DNA from: Candidatus Ruthia endofausta
Lineage (GTDB): Bacteria > Pseudomonadota > Gammaproteobacteria > PS1 > Pseudothioglobaceae
Reading direction: 5' to 3'
Assembly: GCF_013342985.1 (NCBI RefSeq)
Contig: NZ_CP054490.1
Coordinates: 620,001-684,000, forward strand
DNA: 64,000 nucleotides
The notes under the pieces: generated by a model
What the model saw: the letters and a program-made list of their open reading frames with translations, nothing else
What the model was told of the DNA's origin: nothing
Database searches by the model: none
Program-made: the position numbers and the translations under genes
Shown: piece after piece, positions 1-9,259 of the stretch
Numbering within the stretch: position 1 is the first letter of the stretch
How the letters are laid out: each line of letters opens with the position of its first letter

Positions 1-498
1 AAACACAATAGGGTGACAATCCGCAGTATTACTGCCAATAATAAAAATAGTTTGTGCTTGATAAATATCATCAAATGACACAGGTACAATATCAGCACCA
101 TAGGCTCTTTTATTGGCTTCAACAGTAGAGTACATGCACAACCTTGAATTACTTTCAATATTGTCAATGCCGTAAGCTTCTGAAAATTGTTTAGCAACAT
201 AAAAATCTTCCATTAACATTTGTCCGGACAAGTACAAAGCTATTTGATGTTTTGGTGTTGATCTAAACGCTTTGGCCATGGCTTTAATGGTCTTGTCCCA
301 ACTGCCTAATGATGGATTAATTAATCTCGCATTATCTGTGCCTACTGTTTCTAATAAAGTCTGCCCTTTAATACAAAGCATGCCTTGATTAACAGGAGAG
401 TCTTTGTCTCCTGTTAATTTTAATACAGATCCCGTTCGGGTAATTTCAATGCCGCATCCCACACCACAGTAAGGACAAGTTGTCTTAAAATTCATCAT
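1..498 (-). CDS. nasA: Assimilatory nitrate reductase catalytic subunit, N-terminal part (runs off left edge)
   Basis: Molybdopterin-dependent nitrate-to-nitrite reduction in the cytoplasm. About 166 codons are visible and stay open to base 1. The start has the family's [4Fe-4S] motif (TCPYCGVGCGIE, then MLCIKG), followed by the SGQ...Y..KQF region of molybdopterin oxidoreductases. Two adjacent in-frame ATGs (498 and 495) follow an AAAAGAA ribosome site. It begins just after the kinase/phosphatase gene, so it is the last visible gene of the nitrate assimilation operon. It is separate from the dead respiratory narG at 11-13 kb. NasA is preferred over periplasmic NapA because no signal peptide is visible and it sits beside nirB and a transporter. 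Confidence 0.88.
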   Translation of the reverse strand, partial: MMNFKTTCPYCGVGCGIEITRTGSVLKLTGDKDSPVNQGMLCIKGQTLLETVGTDNARLINPSLGSWDKTIKAMAKAFRSTPKHQIALYLSGQMLMEDFYVAKQFSEAYGIDNIESNSRLCMYSTVEANKRAYGADIVPVSFDDIYQAQTIFIIGSNTADCHPIVF

Positions 499-507
499 TC
501 TTTTCTT

Positions 508-2208
508 TTACTTAATAGCCAATATTAACAATAAAATAAAATTTAACGCAAGCAACAGTGTATTTAATGGTCGGTATTTTGTTAACTTTGATTTTGATTG
601 TTTGTTCTTTTGAGGTAATAAAAATACTGAATTTGGATGTTCCAAATCATATAAAAATTCTGATAAAGCCTCATACCTTTGCGTATAATCCAGGCAACAC
701 GCTTTGCGTATAGCACCATCAATCCACACAGGCAAATTTGAATTGTATGTCAACACTGGCTCATAAATTAAATTAGATAGTTTCTTAATATTCAGACTCT
801 TATCTAATTTATTTTGATAAGGCAGATGAGATGAAAACATCTCATACACAATCACACCTAAACTAAATTGATCAGAGGCTTGTGAAACACTTTCATTTAA
901 AATTACCTCTGGTGCAGTATAACCTTGCGTGCCCTGATTACCTATGAAATTAATAGGGTTAACCAATTCTGCCACACCTGCAATTCTAGCTGAGCCAAAA
1001 TCAATAATCTTAATTTGACCAATTTCATCAATCATAATATTTTCTGGCTTTAAATCACAATGCAACATTTCTTGACGGTGAAATGCTCGAAGCCCTTGAA
1101 TAATTTGCTTCACAAAATTAACCACCATTTCAATATCAGAATGCTTATTTTCATCCATCCACGCTCGCAAAGTTTGTCCTTTAACATACACCATGGCATA
1201 AGCCAAAAAGTTAGCCTTTTTATGACTGTTATAAATTTTAACGACATTCGAGCTGTGCACTCGTTGCCCTACCCACTTTTCATACATAAAATGTTGTAAG
1301 TATTCTGGATCATCTTCAAAATTAACAGAAGGGGTTTTAAGGGCAACTAACTGCTCAGTATTAATGTCTTTAGCTAGATAAAGTTGCATTTTTGCACTTG
1401 AAATAATTAAAGATTCTATCTCAAAGCCATTGATTTTCATTCCCTTGGTTAACTCAGGTGGTACAGGTTTTTGGGTTAATTCATCAAATACTTCACTTAA
1501 ATTTTTTTCTGGCAGTTGCTCAATCGTTATGATCATAGCCGAGGCATTATCTTGAGAGTCTTGCTTAATTGCTCGCTCAACAATCTTATCAGCAGACGAG
1601 GATTTGTTCATTAATGTTGCTAGCAATGCATCTTGTAAATAATCATGCACACCATCAGTTGTCATTAAAAATTGATCACACAGTTCAAGATCAAAAGTTT
1701 GGTAGTCAACATTAATGCTTAGATCAAAACCCATCGCCCTTGATAGATAGGTTTTTTTCTTGTTAAAGCTTAAAATATGGTCTTTAGTCAGTTGTGTTAA
1801 CACTCCTTTTCTATAACGATAGATTCGTGAATCTCCTACATGAAAAATATGTGCTATATTTGATTTAATAATAACTACACTAAGTGTAGATAACATGGAT
1901 GAAATTTCACCAAAACGCATTGATTGAGAATATAGCCAATTATTAAGTGCTGAAATGACTTGACCAGCTGAATGCTCAACACTCCAAGATTCAGGGGTTG
2001 AATAATAATCACTTAAAAAACCCTTAACACAACAGCCGCTTGCTTCTTTTGCTCGCTCGCAAGCACTCACACCATCGGCAATAACGCCTACAATCCCTTT
2101 ATATTCTAGTACTTGAGGATTGGGTACATAATAGGCGCAGGCATCTTGATTTTCCTCCTTAACACCTCTCATGCAATGTGAATTAACAATAACTTTTAAT
2201 TGTTTCAT
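508..2208 (-). CDS. Bifunctional PP2C phosphatase / Ser-Thr protein kinase with C-terminal membrane anchor
   Basis: A 566-residue fusion. Residues about 1-235 are a PP2C phosphatase with metal-binding aspartates in ADG (44-46), GDS (125-127), TTDG (183-186) and DN (220-221). Residues about 258-535 are an Hanks-type kinase with the ATP-binding lysine in VALK (291), catalytic HCDLKPEN (383-390), DFG (403-405) and APE (432-434). The usual glycine-rich loop is poorly conserved. A hydrophobic segment at about 547-565 suggests a single membrane anchor. It sits 2 bases after the transporter gene and just before nasA. Such fusions are known within gammaproteobacterial nitrate assimilation operons, so a role in controlling nitrate uptake or reduction is likely. 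The substrate is unknown. Confidence 0.85.
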   Translation of the reverse strand: MKQLKVIVNSHCMRGVKEENQDACAYYVPNPQVLEYKGIVGVIADGVSACERAKEASGCCVKGFLSDYYSTPESWSVEHSAGQVISALNNWLYSQSMRFGEISSMLSTLSVVIIKSNIAHIFHVGDSRIYRYRKGVLTQLTKDHILSFNKKKTYLSRAMGFDLSINVDYQTFDLELCDQFLMTTDGVHDYLQDALLATLMNKSSSADKIVERAIKQDSQDNASAMIITIEQLPEKNLSEVFDELTQKPVPPELTKGMKINGFEIESLIISSAKMQLYLAKDINTEQLVALKTPSVNFEDDPEYLQHFMYEKWVGQRVHSSNVVKIYNSHKKANFLAYAMVYVKGQTLRAWMDENKHSDIEMVVNFVKQIIQGLRAFHRQEMLHCDLKPENIMIDEIGQIKIIDFGSARIAGVAELVNPINFIGNQGTQGYTAPEVILNESVSQASDQFSLGVIVYEMFSSHLPYQNKLDKSLNIKKLSNLIYEPVLTYNSNLPVWIDGAIRKACCLDYTQRYEALSEFLYDLEHPNSVFLLPQKNKQSKSKLTKYRPLNTLLLALNFILLLILAIK

Positions 2209-2210
2209 AA

Positions 2211-3680
2211 CTAATTTAGCTTGATTATTTCAACCGTGCCATCGTCTAAAATCTCAGTCATATGTCCTTTCGGCTCTTCTAAAAAGAGAACAATCAGTAC
2301 TAATACTACCGCACTAACCATTCCAATTAGTATAAAAAACTCATCATAATCTACCAAAGAATTTACAGTTAAGAATAATACTGCACCCACATTGCCAAAT
2401 GCACCTGCCATGCCTGCAATCTGACCTGTTAGCCTTCTTTGAATCAGTGGCACCATGGCAAATATTGCACCTGAGCCTGCTTTGGAAAAAATACCACCAA
2501 CAATTGTCAACACTACCACTAAATAGATAGACCAACTTTGATCCACGTTGCCTAACGCTAAAAAACTTAAAGTAATGCCAGAGAAAAGGACAACTAATGT
2601 TATCTTTCGGCCGTATTTATCACTCAAATAACCACCACCTGGCCTGGCAAATAAATTAATAAATGGATACACACCTGCCAATAAGGCCGCTGTAATTTTG
2701 GGCAACTCAAACCAATCAACATAAAACATAGCCAAAACTGAAACCACAGCCAATTCAGTACCAAAAGTAACCAAATAAGCCCAATCCAAAATCGCCACCT
2801 GTTTAAATTTATATTGATGTTGCTTAAGCACAGAATTCTTTAAATACTGTACATTAACAGTCCAAGTTTTAAACATTTGAAAAACAAACATCAATACCAA
2901 AACAATATACACGCTAAATTCCACATTTGATGAAATCATATTCATTTTTTTAGGTGATAATTTCCAAGTGAGTAGCGACAAAGCAAGGTATAAGGGTATG
3001 TTCATTAAAATATACAACACCAAATCCGAATAGCTACTCACTTCCATTATGCCCATTTTTTTAGGCTTAAAATAAGTTGATCCTTTGGGCGTATTGGCAA
3101 CATTAAAGTAATAAAAAATCCCATAACCTATTGCCAACACACTAGCAATGGTAATCGCATAACGCCAACCATCAATTTCGCCAAAACTACTTGCGATAAA
3201 AGGTAATGACAGGGCTGCACCCGCCGAACCAAAATTACCCCAACCGCCATAAATACCTTGTGTGGTACCCATTTGTTTTGCTGGAAACCACTCAGAAATC
3301 ATACGAATACCGACCACAAATCCAGCGCCAATAAAACCTGACAAGAATCTAAGCAGAGCAAGTTGTTCGTAAGACTGCATCCAACTAAATGCAATTGAAA
3401 TAAGCCCGCCTAAAACTAAAATAGAGGAGAACATAATTTTAGGCCCAAATTTATCAACCAGCATACCAACCACAATTCTTGCTGGAATAGTCATTGTAAC
3501 ATTAAGAATCAACAGCACTTTTGCCTGTTGATCGCTCAATGATAAAGCTTGTTGTATGAATGGCATCATTGGCCCGAGGCTAAGCCATACAACAAAGGTC
3601 ATAAAAAAAGCAAACCAAGTTAAATGTAAAATGCGATACTTACCCTTAAATGAAAATAGATTGAATTTATCTTTCATCAT
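2211..3680 (-). CDS. narK: Nitrate/nitrite transporter, MFS family (NarK/NasA type)
   Basis: A 489-residue inner-membrane major facilitator with about 12 hydrophobic segments. It has a nitrate-porter-like first helix region (WLSLGPMMPFIQQ), a MFS loop (VGMLVDKFGPK), the nitrate signature GGWGNFGSAGA and its second copy AGMAGAFGNVGAV. A soluble insertion with two extra hydrophobic stretches near residues 210-290 makes it longer than minimal NarK. Position between nirB and the kinase fusion indicates assimilatory nitrate import. It is distinct from the broken narK copy near 13-13.8 kb. The gene is intact with normal spacing (12 bases after the nirB stop). Confidence 0.87.
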   Translation of the reverse strand: MMKDKFNLFSFKGKYRILHLTWFAFFMTFVVWLSLGPMMPFIQQALSLSDQQAKVLLILNVTMTIPARIVVGMLVDKFGPKIMFSSILVLGGLISIAFSWMQSYEQLALLRFLSGFIGAGFVVGIRMISEWFPAKQMGTTQGIYGGWGNFGSAGAALSLPFIASSFGEIDGWRYAITIASVLAIGYGIFYYFNVANTPKGSTYFKPKKMGIMEVSSYSDLVLYILMNIPLYLALSLLTWKLSPKKMNMISSNVEFSVYIVLVLMFVFQMFKTWTVNVQYLKNSVLKQHQYKFKQVAILDWAYLVTFGTELAVVSVLAMFYVDWFELPKITAALLAGVYPFINLFARPGGGYLSDKYGRKITLVVLFSGITLSFLALGNVDQSWSIYLVVVLTIVGGIFSKAGSGAIFAMVPLIQRRLTGQIAGMAGAFGNVGAVLFLTVNSLVDYDEFFILIGMVSAVVLVLIVLFLEEPKGHMTEILDDGTVEIIKLN

Positions 3681-3692
3681 TAACTCCTTATA

Positions 3693-6068
3693 TTATGCTG
3701 AACGCCTATGGTCTGTTGTTTCCCATGGATTTTTAATGGTTCTGGGTAGCAAATCTGCGTAATGTTTGATCATTGAAGGCGTCTCTAGTTTGGATTGAAT
3801 ATAGTCTAGACCCACGCGCTCTTCAAAATGCATCACGCGTTCAAGATAATTAGCCTCAATACGATATAATTGCACAAAAGCCTTAAGATACTCAATCACC
3901 TCTTCTTCAGTTTCAAAAAATCTGTCTTTCAAACAGGCCTTAGTTCGAATCCCGCAAGCACCTGCCACATGAATTTCATAACCTTTTTCAGTACAAATCA
4001 CACCAAAATCTTTAATCGTAACTTCGGCACAATTACGGGGGCAACCACTCACCCCCATTTTAAATTTGTGTGGCATAAAGTGTGACCAGACAGCATCTTC
4101 CATTTTAATAGAAAGCCCCATAGAATTTTGCGTACCCATCATACAATGATTTATGCCAACACAAGATTTACATGTTCTAGTGGCTTTACCATAAGCATAA
4201 CCAGCTTCCATGCCTGCCTCGGTCATCTCATCCCACATATCGTTTAAATCTTCCTTGGGAATACCTAATAAATCAATGCGCTGCCCGCCAGTTACTTTAA
4301 TCGTGGGAACATCATATTTAACAGCAATATCAGCCAACGCCTTAAGTTCTTTAGGTGTTGTCAATCCACCTTGTATTTGTGGCACAATAGAATAAGTGCC
4401 ATCTCTTTGCTTATTGGCATGCATTTTTTCATTATGCGGTCGTTCATCATCATTATGGAGATACGCTTCATTAAACTGTGAAGATAAATAGTAATTAATG
4501 GCAGCACCACAAGCCTCGCAAGTGTTGTCAAAATCAAGTGCACTTCGAATGTCATTAACACTAACAACTTTATCTAATATTCTAATATAGTGACGCACTT
4601 CTTCTGTTGAGTGTTTTGTACAATCACACAAGGCATCTTTACTTAATATTTCAGAACCAGTAATAAAGCTAAATACTTCTTTAGCTACTGAAGTACAACC
4701 ACCACAACCTGTCGCACAATTTGTTTCTTCTTGTAATACCTCAAAAGTATCACAACCACCTACCACTGCACTTACAATGTCGCCTTTAGTAACACCCATG
4801 CAACCACATACTTGTTCATCCTCGGCCATCTTCTCAACACCTTTGGCGCCTGTGCTTGAGTCGTCAATATTAATATCACCAAATAGTAAAGTTTTGCGAA
4901 TGCTGCTAATGTCTGTTGCTTTTTTGATTAAGTCAAAATAAAACAACCCATCTGTTGAATCGCCAAATAAAACTGCACCAACCAATTTGTTATCTCTAAT
5001 AGACAATCTTTTACGAGTGTTAAGTGCATGGTCCTTTGAACACATGACCTCATCTTCAGGATTATCAAACTCCCCTGCTGAGAAGACATCCACACCTGAA
5101 ATTTTCAGCTTGGTAGAAATATCTGAGCCTGTGTACATACGATGAGACACCTCACATATCTGCTCAGCACACACGAGCGCCTGTTCAAACAGTGGTGCCA
5201 CCAAACCATACGATATGCCTCGGTGCTTAATACACTCACCCACTGAGTAAATAGCGGGGTCGGAAGTCATCATTGTATCATCCACAATAATACCTCTGTC
5301 TGTCTGTAACCCTGCAGCTTTGGCTAAAGAATCTTCAGGAATAATGCCTACCGACATAACAACCATATCAACATCCATTGCCGTTCCATCCTCAAATTCT
5401 AAGGCTTTAACTGTATTTATTCCAATAATTTTATTGGTTATCGTACCTAGCTTGAATTTAATATTTTTCTGTTCTAATACTTTTTGCAACAAGCCACCAG
5501 ATGAAGCATCCAGTTGCATATTCATAATAGAATCCATGTTACCAATCACAGTGACATCAAACTTTAACTCATTGAGCCCATTAGCAGCTTCAAGCCCTAA
5601 TAAACCCGTGCCAATTACTGCTACTTTTTTAGCTTGAGCAACTTTTGATTGCATATACTCAACATCATAAATATCTCTAAACGACACCACACCTTCTAAC
5701 GTTTTACCTGGCAATGGCAAAATAAAAGGCCTTGATCCTGTGCAAATCACCAATCGATCGTATACTACTGAATATGATCCTCTCTCATTGGTTAATAAAA
5801 TACTTTTATTTAATCTATTAATAGATGACACCAAGCAACCTGGCTTAAAGGTAATGTTATTTTGAGAAAAATAAGACTCATCATGCGTCTTTATATCTTC
5901 AAAATCTTTCTCCCCTGCTAAAACAGGTGAGAGCATAATTCTGTTATATGGTAATACCTTTTCCTCACCAATAATGGTGATTTGATACATCAGTGGATCA
6001 ATTTTTAACACCTCATCAACCACCTTCATGGCACTCATTCCCGACCCAACTATGACTAAATTTTTCAT
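3693..6068 (-). CDS. nirB: Assimilatory NAD(P)H nitrite reductase, large subunit
   Basis: Six-electron reduction of nitrite to ammonium. The 791 residues read as an FAD-binding site (IVGSGMSA), an NADH-binding site (VIGTGLLGLEAANG), a BFD-like [2Fe-2S] cysteine cluster (CGCMGVT, then TNCATGCGGC), a ferredoxin-like half-domain, and a siroheme/[4Fe-4S] site with C636, C642, C676 and C680 (CVGINHC and CPRNC). It is first in the operon, 12 bases before the transporter gene. The small Rieske-like subunit NirD, usually adjacent, is not present in the window. A promoter and leader hairpin lie upstream. Confidence 0.93.
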   Translation of the reverse strand: MKNLVIVGSGMSAMKVVDEVLKIDPLMYQITIIGEEKVLPYNRIMLSPVLAGEKDFEDIKTHDESYFSQNNITFKPGCLVSSINRLNKSILLTNERGSYSVVYDRLVICTGSRPFILPLPGKTLEGVVSFRDIYDVEYMQSKVAQAKKVAVIGTGLLGLEAANGLNELKFDVTVIGNMDSIMNMQLDASSGGLLQKVLEQKNIKFKLGTITNKIIGINTVKALEFEDGTAMDVDMVVMSVGIIPEDSLAKAAGLQTDRGIIVDDTMMTSDPAIYSVGECIKHRGISYGLVAPLFEQALVCAEQICEVSHRMYTGSDISTKLKISGVDVFSAGEFDNPEDEVMCSKDHALNTRKRLSIRDNKLVGAVLFGDSTDGLFYFDLIKKATDISSIRKTLLFGDINIDDSSTGAKGVEKMAEDEQVCGCMGVTKGDIVSAVVGGCDTFEVLQEETNCATGCGGCTSVAKEVFSFITGSEILSKDALCDCTKHSTEEVRHYIRILDKVVSVNDIRSALDFDNTCEACGAAINYYLSSQFNEAYLHNDDERPHNEKMHANKQRDGTYSIVPQIQGGLTTPKELKALADIAVKYDVPTIKVTGGQRIDLLGIPKEDLNDMWDEMTEAGMEAGYAYGKATRTCKSCVGINHCMMGTQNSMGLSIKMEDAVWSHFMPHKFKMGVSGCPRNCAEVTIKDFGVICTEKGYEIHVAGACGIRTKACLKDRFFETEEEVIEYLKAFVQLYRIEANYLERVMHFEERVGLDYIQSKLETPSMIKHYADLLPRTIKNPWETTDHRRSA

Positions 6069-6205
6069 GCTATTTTCCTGCCTTGTTTTAATGTTTTATA
6101 CTTTTTATAAAGCAAAAAAGTCGATTGTCATATTTATATAGATAGACAGAAAAATACAATAATCAGCTTCAATACCCAACTGCTAACTCTACTTTGAAAT
6201 TGACG

Positions 6206-6254
6206 AAAAAAAACGTTTACTTAACAATCCCATCAAGAAAAATTAAGTAAACGT
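6206..6254 (-). terminator. Intrinsic terminator hairpin in the nirB leader (candidate attenuator)
   Basis: Read on the minus strand, a 12-bp perfect stem (6243-6254 with 6213-6224, ACGTTTACTTAA) and an 18-base loop are followed directly by eight T residues. It lies about 150 bases upstream of nirB and downstream of a -10-like TATAAT, with no minus-strand gene ending nearby. A terminator inside the leader therefore suggests conditional antitermination, as in NasR/NasT-controlled nitrate assimilation operons of other proteobacteria. Confidence 0.7.
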
Positions 6255-6266
6255 CTGTGTTCATTA

Positions 6267-6286
6267 GCTACCCTTCATTAGGCAAC
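6267..6286 (-). promoter_or_regulatory. Small leader hairpin with AATGAA loop, possible ANTAR-type RNA site
   Basis: On the minus strand GTTGCC (6286-6281) can pair with GGTAGC (6272-6267), with two wobble pairs, enclosing TAATGAAG. If the T-G pair closes, the loop is AATGAA, with A at position 1 and G at position 4 as described for ANTAR-protein target hairpins. It sits between the -10 element and the terminator. No convincing second hairpin overlapping the terminator was found, so confidence is low. Confidence 0.3.
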
Positions 6287-6294
6287 TGCGTGAA

Positions 6295-6300
6295 ATTATA
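6295..6300 (-). promoter_or_regulatory. Probable -10 element of the nirB operon
   Basis: Perfect TATAAT on the minus strand, about 7 bases before the likely RNA start and about 230 bases before the nirB ATG. No good -35 hexamer at standard spacing is visible, which fits an activated promoter. Confidence 0.45.
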
Positions 6301-6332
6301 TCAAAAAATTAAGCTCAAGTGGCTTAATTTAT

Positions 6333-6338
6333 TATAAT
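6333..6338 (+). promoter_or_regulatory. Probable -10 element of moaE
   Basis: TATAAT on the plus strand 27 bases before the moaE start, followed by an AGGGAG ribosome-binding site. The promoter is divergent from that of nirB. Confidence 0.45.
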
Positions 6339-6364
6339 ATTTTTATTACTAGGGAGTTTTTAAC

Positions 6365-6814
6365 ATGGATAAAATAATCATACAACAACAAGATTTTAAC
6401 TTAACAACAGAGATAGCACTGGTCAAAAACAACGATTCTGATATTGGCGCAGTGGTCAGTTTTATTGGTTTTGTACGTGATTTAGATCACAATCCAATTC
6501 AAAAAATGACGTTAGAGCATTACCCTGGGATGACTAAAAAAGCACTAAAATCCATTGTTGGTGAAGCCAAAAAACGTTGGTCTACTGGCAATATAACTAT
6601 TATTCATCGTGTGGGTGATTTGAATATTAATGATCAAATTGTATTGATTATTACCAGTAGCAAACATCGTCAATCTGCTTTTGCATCTTGTGAATTTATC
6701 ATGGACTATTTAAAAACTCAAGCACCTTTTTGGAAAAAAGAATACACTCAAAACAAAAATAAATGGGTTAAAGCTAAAAGTAGTGACAAAAGCCAAAAAA
6801 CCCGTTGGGAATAA
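6365..6814 (+). CDS. moaE: Molybdopterin synthase catalytic (large) subunit MoaE
   Basis: With thiocarboxylated MoaD, converts cyclic pyranopterin monophosphate to molybdopterin. The 149 residues carry the family landmarks GAVVSFIGFVRD, LEHYPGMTKK, IIHRVGDL, the basic SSKHRQSAFASCEF segment and the catalytic-lysine motif PFWKKE. Length is typical. A strong ribosome site (AGGGAG) precedes the ATG. It is divergent from nirB and convergent with mobA, 5 bases apart. moaD lies 3.5 kb away, after moaA. Confidence 0.93.
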   Translation: MDKIIIQQQDFNLTTEIALVKNNDSDIGAVVSFIGFVRDLDHNPIQKMTLEHYPGMTKKALKSIVGEAKKRWSTGNITIIHRVGDLNINDQIVLIITSSKHRQSAFASCEFIMDYLKTQAPFWKKEYTQNKNKWVKAKSSDKSQKTRWE

Positions 6815-6819
6815 TCTTA

Positions 6820-7401
6820 CTACTTAATCTTAAAATCTTCAGGTGAATTTAAGTTAATAAACATATCTACTTGGTCTGAAAAATCAACTTCTTGTGCATG
6901 ATTACTCTTAAACCACATGCTCATTTTACGATTACCTTGTGCTAAAAATTCGCTCAAATTACCTTTTAAACTGACACTAATTAATGAAAAAGTAGGGTGC
7001 ATTTTTTGTCCCTGTATTGCCACGCAAATACTCACATCAGATTGTTGCATATTTTTTAAAAATCTAACCACAAGACTTTGATTAATAAATGGCCCATCAC
7101 ACGGCACGACCAATAAATATTTTGTCTTGACTTTAATCAAAGCCGATAAAATACCAGCAAGTGGTCCCTGAAAGTCAGGCAAACTATCAGTAATAACCTT
7201 ACCAAATTTTTGATATGCATCAAGATTTCTATTGGCACTCACTAATATACTATGTACATCTTGATAGATAATATCAACCACATAACTAATCAAAGGCTTG
7301 TTGTTAAATAAAATTAAACCTTTATCCTGATGGTTCATACGCATGGCCTGACCACCTGAAAGTATGACAGCAGTGATGTCACTTTTAATAATGCTTTTCA
7401 T
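6820..7401 (-). CDS. mobA: Molybdenum cofactor guanylyltransferase MobA
   Basis: Transfers GMP from GTP to Mo-molybdopterin, giving the bis-MGD cofactor used by NasA-type nitrate reductases. The nucleotide-binding motif is clear (VILSGGQAMRMNHQDKGL), as is the metal-binding aspartate in VVPCDGPF. I chose the ATG at 7401 (MKSIIKSD, 193 residues) because the extra 15 residues from 7446 do not align with the family. The gene is intact, and its retention fits the retained nasA. Confidence 0.9.
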   Translation of the reverse strand: MKSIIKSDITAVILSGGQAMRMNHQDKGLILFNNKPLISYVVDIIYQDVHSILVSANRNLDAYQKFGKVITDSLPDFQGPLAGILSALIKVKTKYLLVVPCDGPFINQSLVVRFLKNMQQSDVSICVAIQGQKMHPTFSLISVSLKGNLSEFLAQGNRKMSMWFKSNHAQEVDFSDQVDMFINLNSPEDFKIK

Positions 7402-7481
7402 ATGGGTATGTTGTTGTCGAATGTATAGGCTGTATGATACAATCAAACAATTAACTTTAATTATAAACTATAAAATTTACC

Positions 7482-8750
7482 ATGGACAACCAAGAAGTTG
7501 ATTGTGGAGGATGCGACACAATACCACAACCCTTACTTTCTATTGATGAGGCCTTAGAAATATTAACAAGTTCTGCTAAAGTTACTAATAGTACTCAATT
7601 AATAGAACTTGATAATACATTAAACAGAATGCTGGCTATTGATATACATGCCAATATTTCTGTTCCTAGTTTTGATAATTCTGCCATGGATGGCTACGTT
7701 ATTAATCTTAAAGAAAATCAAATAAATACATCAGGTGGATTTACATTTAAAATTAATGATCGTATTCCTGCAGGCAGCATTGGAGATACACTAGCATCAG
7801 GCTGTGCAGCACGTATATTTACAGGTGCTCCCATACCAAAAGGTGCCAATACAGTGCTCATGCAAGAGGAATGCGAGTTGATTGAAAACAAATCAAAAAT
7901 TGAAGTTTATCGACCTATTTCACTGGGTGAAAACATCAGGCCTATAGGTAATGACATCCAATCAGGTGATGTCATCTTACCCAAAGGAAAACAACTACAA
8001 CCACAAGATATTGCGCTGGCTGCCTCTGTGGGCATAAACAAACTTAAAGTGTTTCATAAAATTAAAGTCGGTGTATTTTTCACAGGTGATGAGTTGGCCA
8101 AGCCTGGAGATACATTACAACAAGGGCAAATTTTTAACTCTAATCGCTATTCATTAGTAGCATTACTAAACAAGCTTGGTTGTGAAGTTATCAACTTGGG
8201 CAATATTAAAGACACCTTTAATGCCACTTGTGATGCGCTAGAGGCATTAAAATCTGACTGTGATTTAATCATAACCACAGGTGGCGTGTCTGTTGGTGAA
8301 GAGGATTATATTAAGTCTGCTATAGAAGAATTAGGCCAATTAAACTTGTGGCGCATCAAGATAAAGCCAGGCAAGCCATTTGCTTTTGGCAATCTAGGGC
8401 ATTGTGCTTTTATTGGACTGCCAGGCAATCCAGTTTCTGCCATAGTGACTTTTTTACTCTTTGCTCGACCTTTCATTAAAAAAATGCAAGGTGCAACTCA
8501 CTATCTAAATACTGCTTTTAAAACTCAAGCAAACTTTGATTGGCACAAGCCAAAACCCAGACGTGAATTTGTGCGTGTACGCCTTGACCATGCAACCTTC
8601 CCCACTAAGGCCAATTTGTATCCAAAACAAGGCTCTGACGTGCTTAGTTCCATGGTGTGGGCAGATGGATTGATAGAAATTCCAGAAAAAACCACTGTTA
8701 AACGAGGTGAAGTTCTAAACTTTTACCCACTAAATGAGATGTTATCATGA
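7482..8750 (+). CDS. moeA: Molybdopterin molybdenumtransferase MoeA
   Basis: Inserts molybdate into adenylylated molybdopterin. The 422 residues are full length, with the MoeA landmarks [47 protein letters not shown] and the active-site loop [13 protein letters not shown]-type cysteine patch (VDCGGCDT) near the N-terminus is seen in several proteobacterial MoeA proteins. It overlaps moaC by 4 bases (ATGA), so the two are probably translationally coupled. Confidence 0.94.
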   Translation: MDNQEVDCGGCDTIPQPLLSIDEALEILTSSAKVTNSTQLIELDNTLNRMLAIDIHANISVPSFDNSAMDGYVINLKENQINTSGGFTFKINDRIPAGSIGDTLASGCAARIFTGAPIPKGANTVLMQEECELIENKSKIEVYRPISLGENIRPIGNDIQSGDVILPKGKQLQPQDIALAASVGINKLKVFHKIKVGVFFTGDELAKPGDTLQQGQIFNSNRYSLVALLNKLGCEVINLGNIKDTFNATCDALEALKSDCDLIITTGGVSVGEEDYIKSAIEELGQLNLWRIKIKPGKPFAFGNLGHCAFIGLPGNPVSAIVTFLLFARPFIKKMQGATHYLNTAFKTQANFDWHKPKPRREFVRVRLDHATFPTKANLYPKQGSDVLSSMVWADGLIEIPEKTTVKRGEVLNFYPLNEMLS

Positions 8751-9259
8751 GTAATAAATTAACCCATATTAACCAAAAAGGTCATGCACAAATGGTTGAT
8801 GTGTCTGATAAACAAGTTACCATACGTGAAGCCACCGCCATGGCGGTGGTTAGTATGAAACAATCAACCCTTGAACTGATATTATCTGGCTCAAATGCTA
8901 AAGGAGATGTACTCGCTGTAGCGCGTATTGCTGGCATCTGCGCTGCAAAAAAATGCTGGGATTTAATTCCACTTTGCCACCCCTTAATGTTGTCAACAAT
9001 AACGGTTGAGTTTACGCCTAATGAAAAAAATAGCACGATTGAGATTAAAACGCTTGTTAAACTTGACGGCAAAACTGGCGTAGAAATGGAAGCACTCACC
9101 GCAGCAAGTGTAACAGCACTAACTATTTATGATATGTGCAAAACAGTAGATCGTTTTATCAAAATTGGAGAAATTCAATTACTAGAAAAAAAGGGCGGAA
9201 AATCTGGCCATTGGATAAGCGATACACAGCAATCCAAACGAAAACTTGAGAATGCCTAA
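8747..9259 (+). CDS. moaC: Cyclic pyranopterin monophosphate synthase MoaC
   Basis: Second half of the first Mo-cofactor step, acting on the MoaA product. The 170 residues have typical landmarks: [23 protein letters not shown]-like segment [19 protein letters not shown], the [11 protein letters not shown] block, and catalytic-lysine region YDMCKTVD. It overlaps both moeA and moaA, consistent with a moeA-moaC-moaA-moaD operon. Confidence 0.94.
   Translation: MSNKLTHINQKGHAQMVDVSDKQVTIREATAMAVVSMKQSTLELILSGSNAKGDVLAVARIAGICAAKKCWDLIPLCHPLMLSTITVEFTPNEKNSTIEIKTLVKLDGKTGVEMEALTAASVTALTIYDMCKTVDRFIKIGEIQLLEKKGGKSGHWISDTQQSKRKLENA

Noticed and set aside
5320-5637. Long plus-strand open frame of 105 codons
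   Set aside because: It lies antisense within nirB, whose domains are clear, and has no recognisable protein features.
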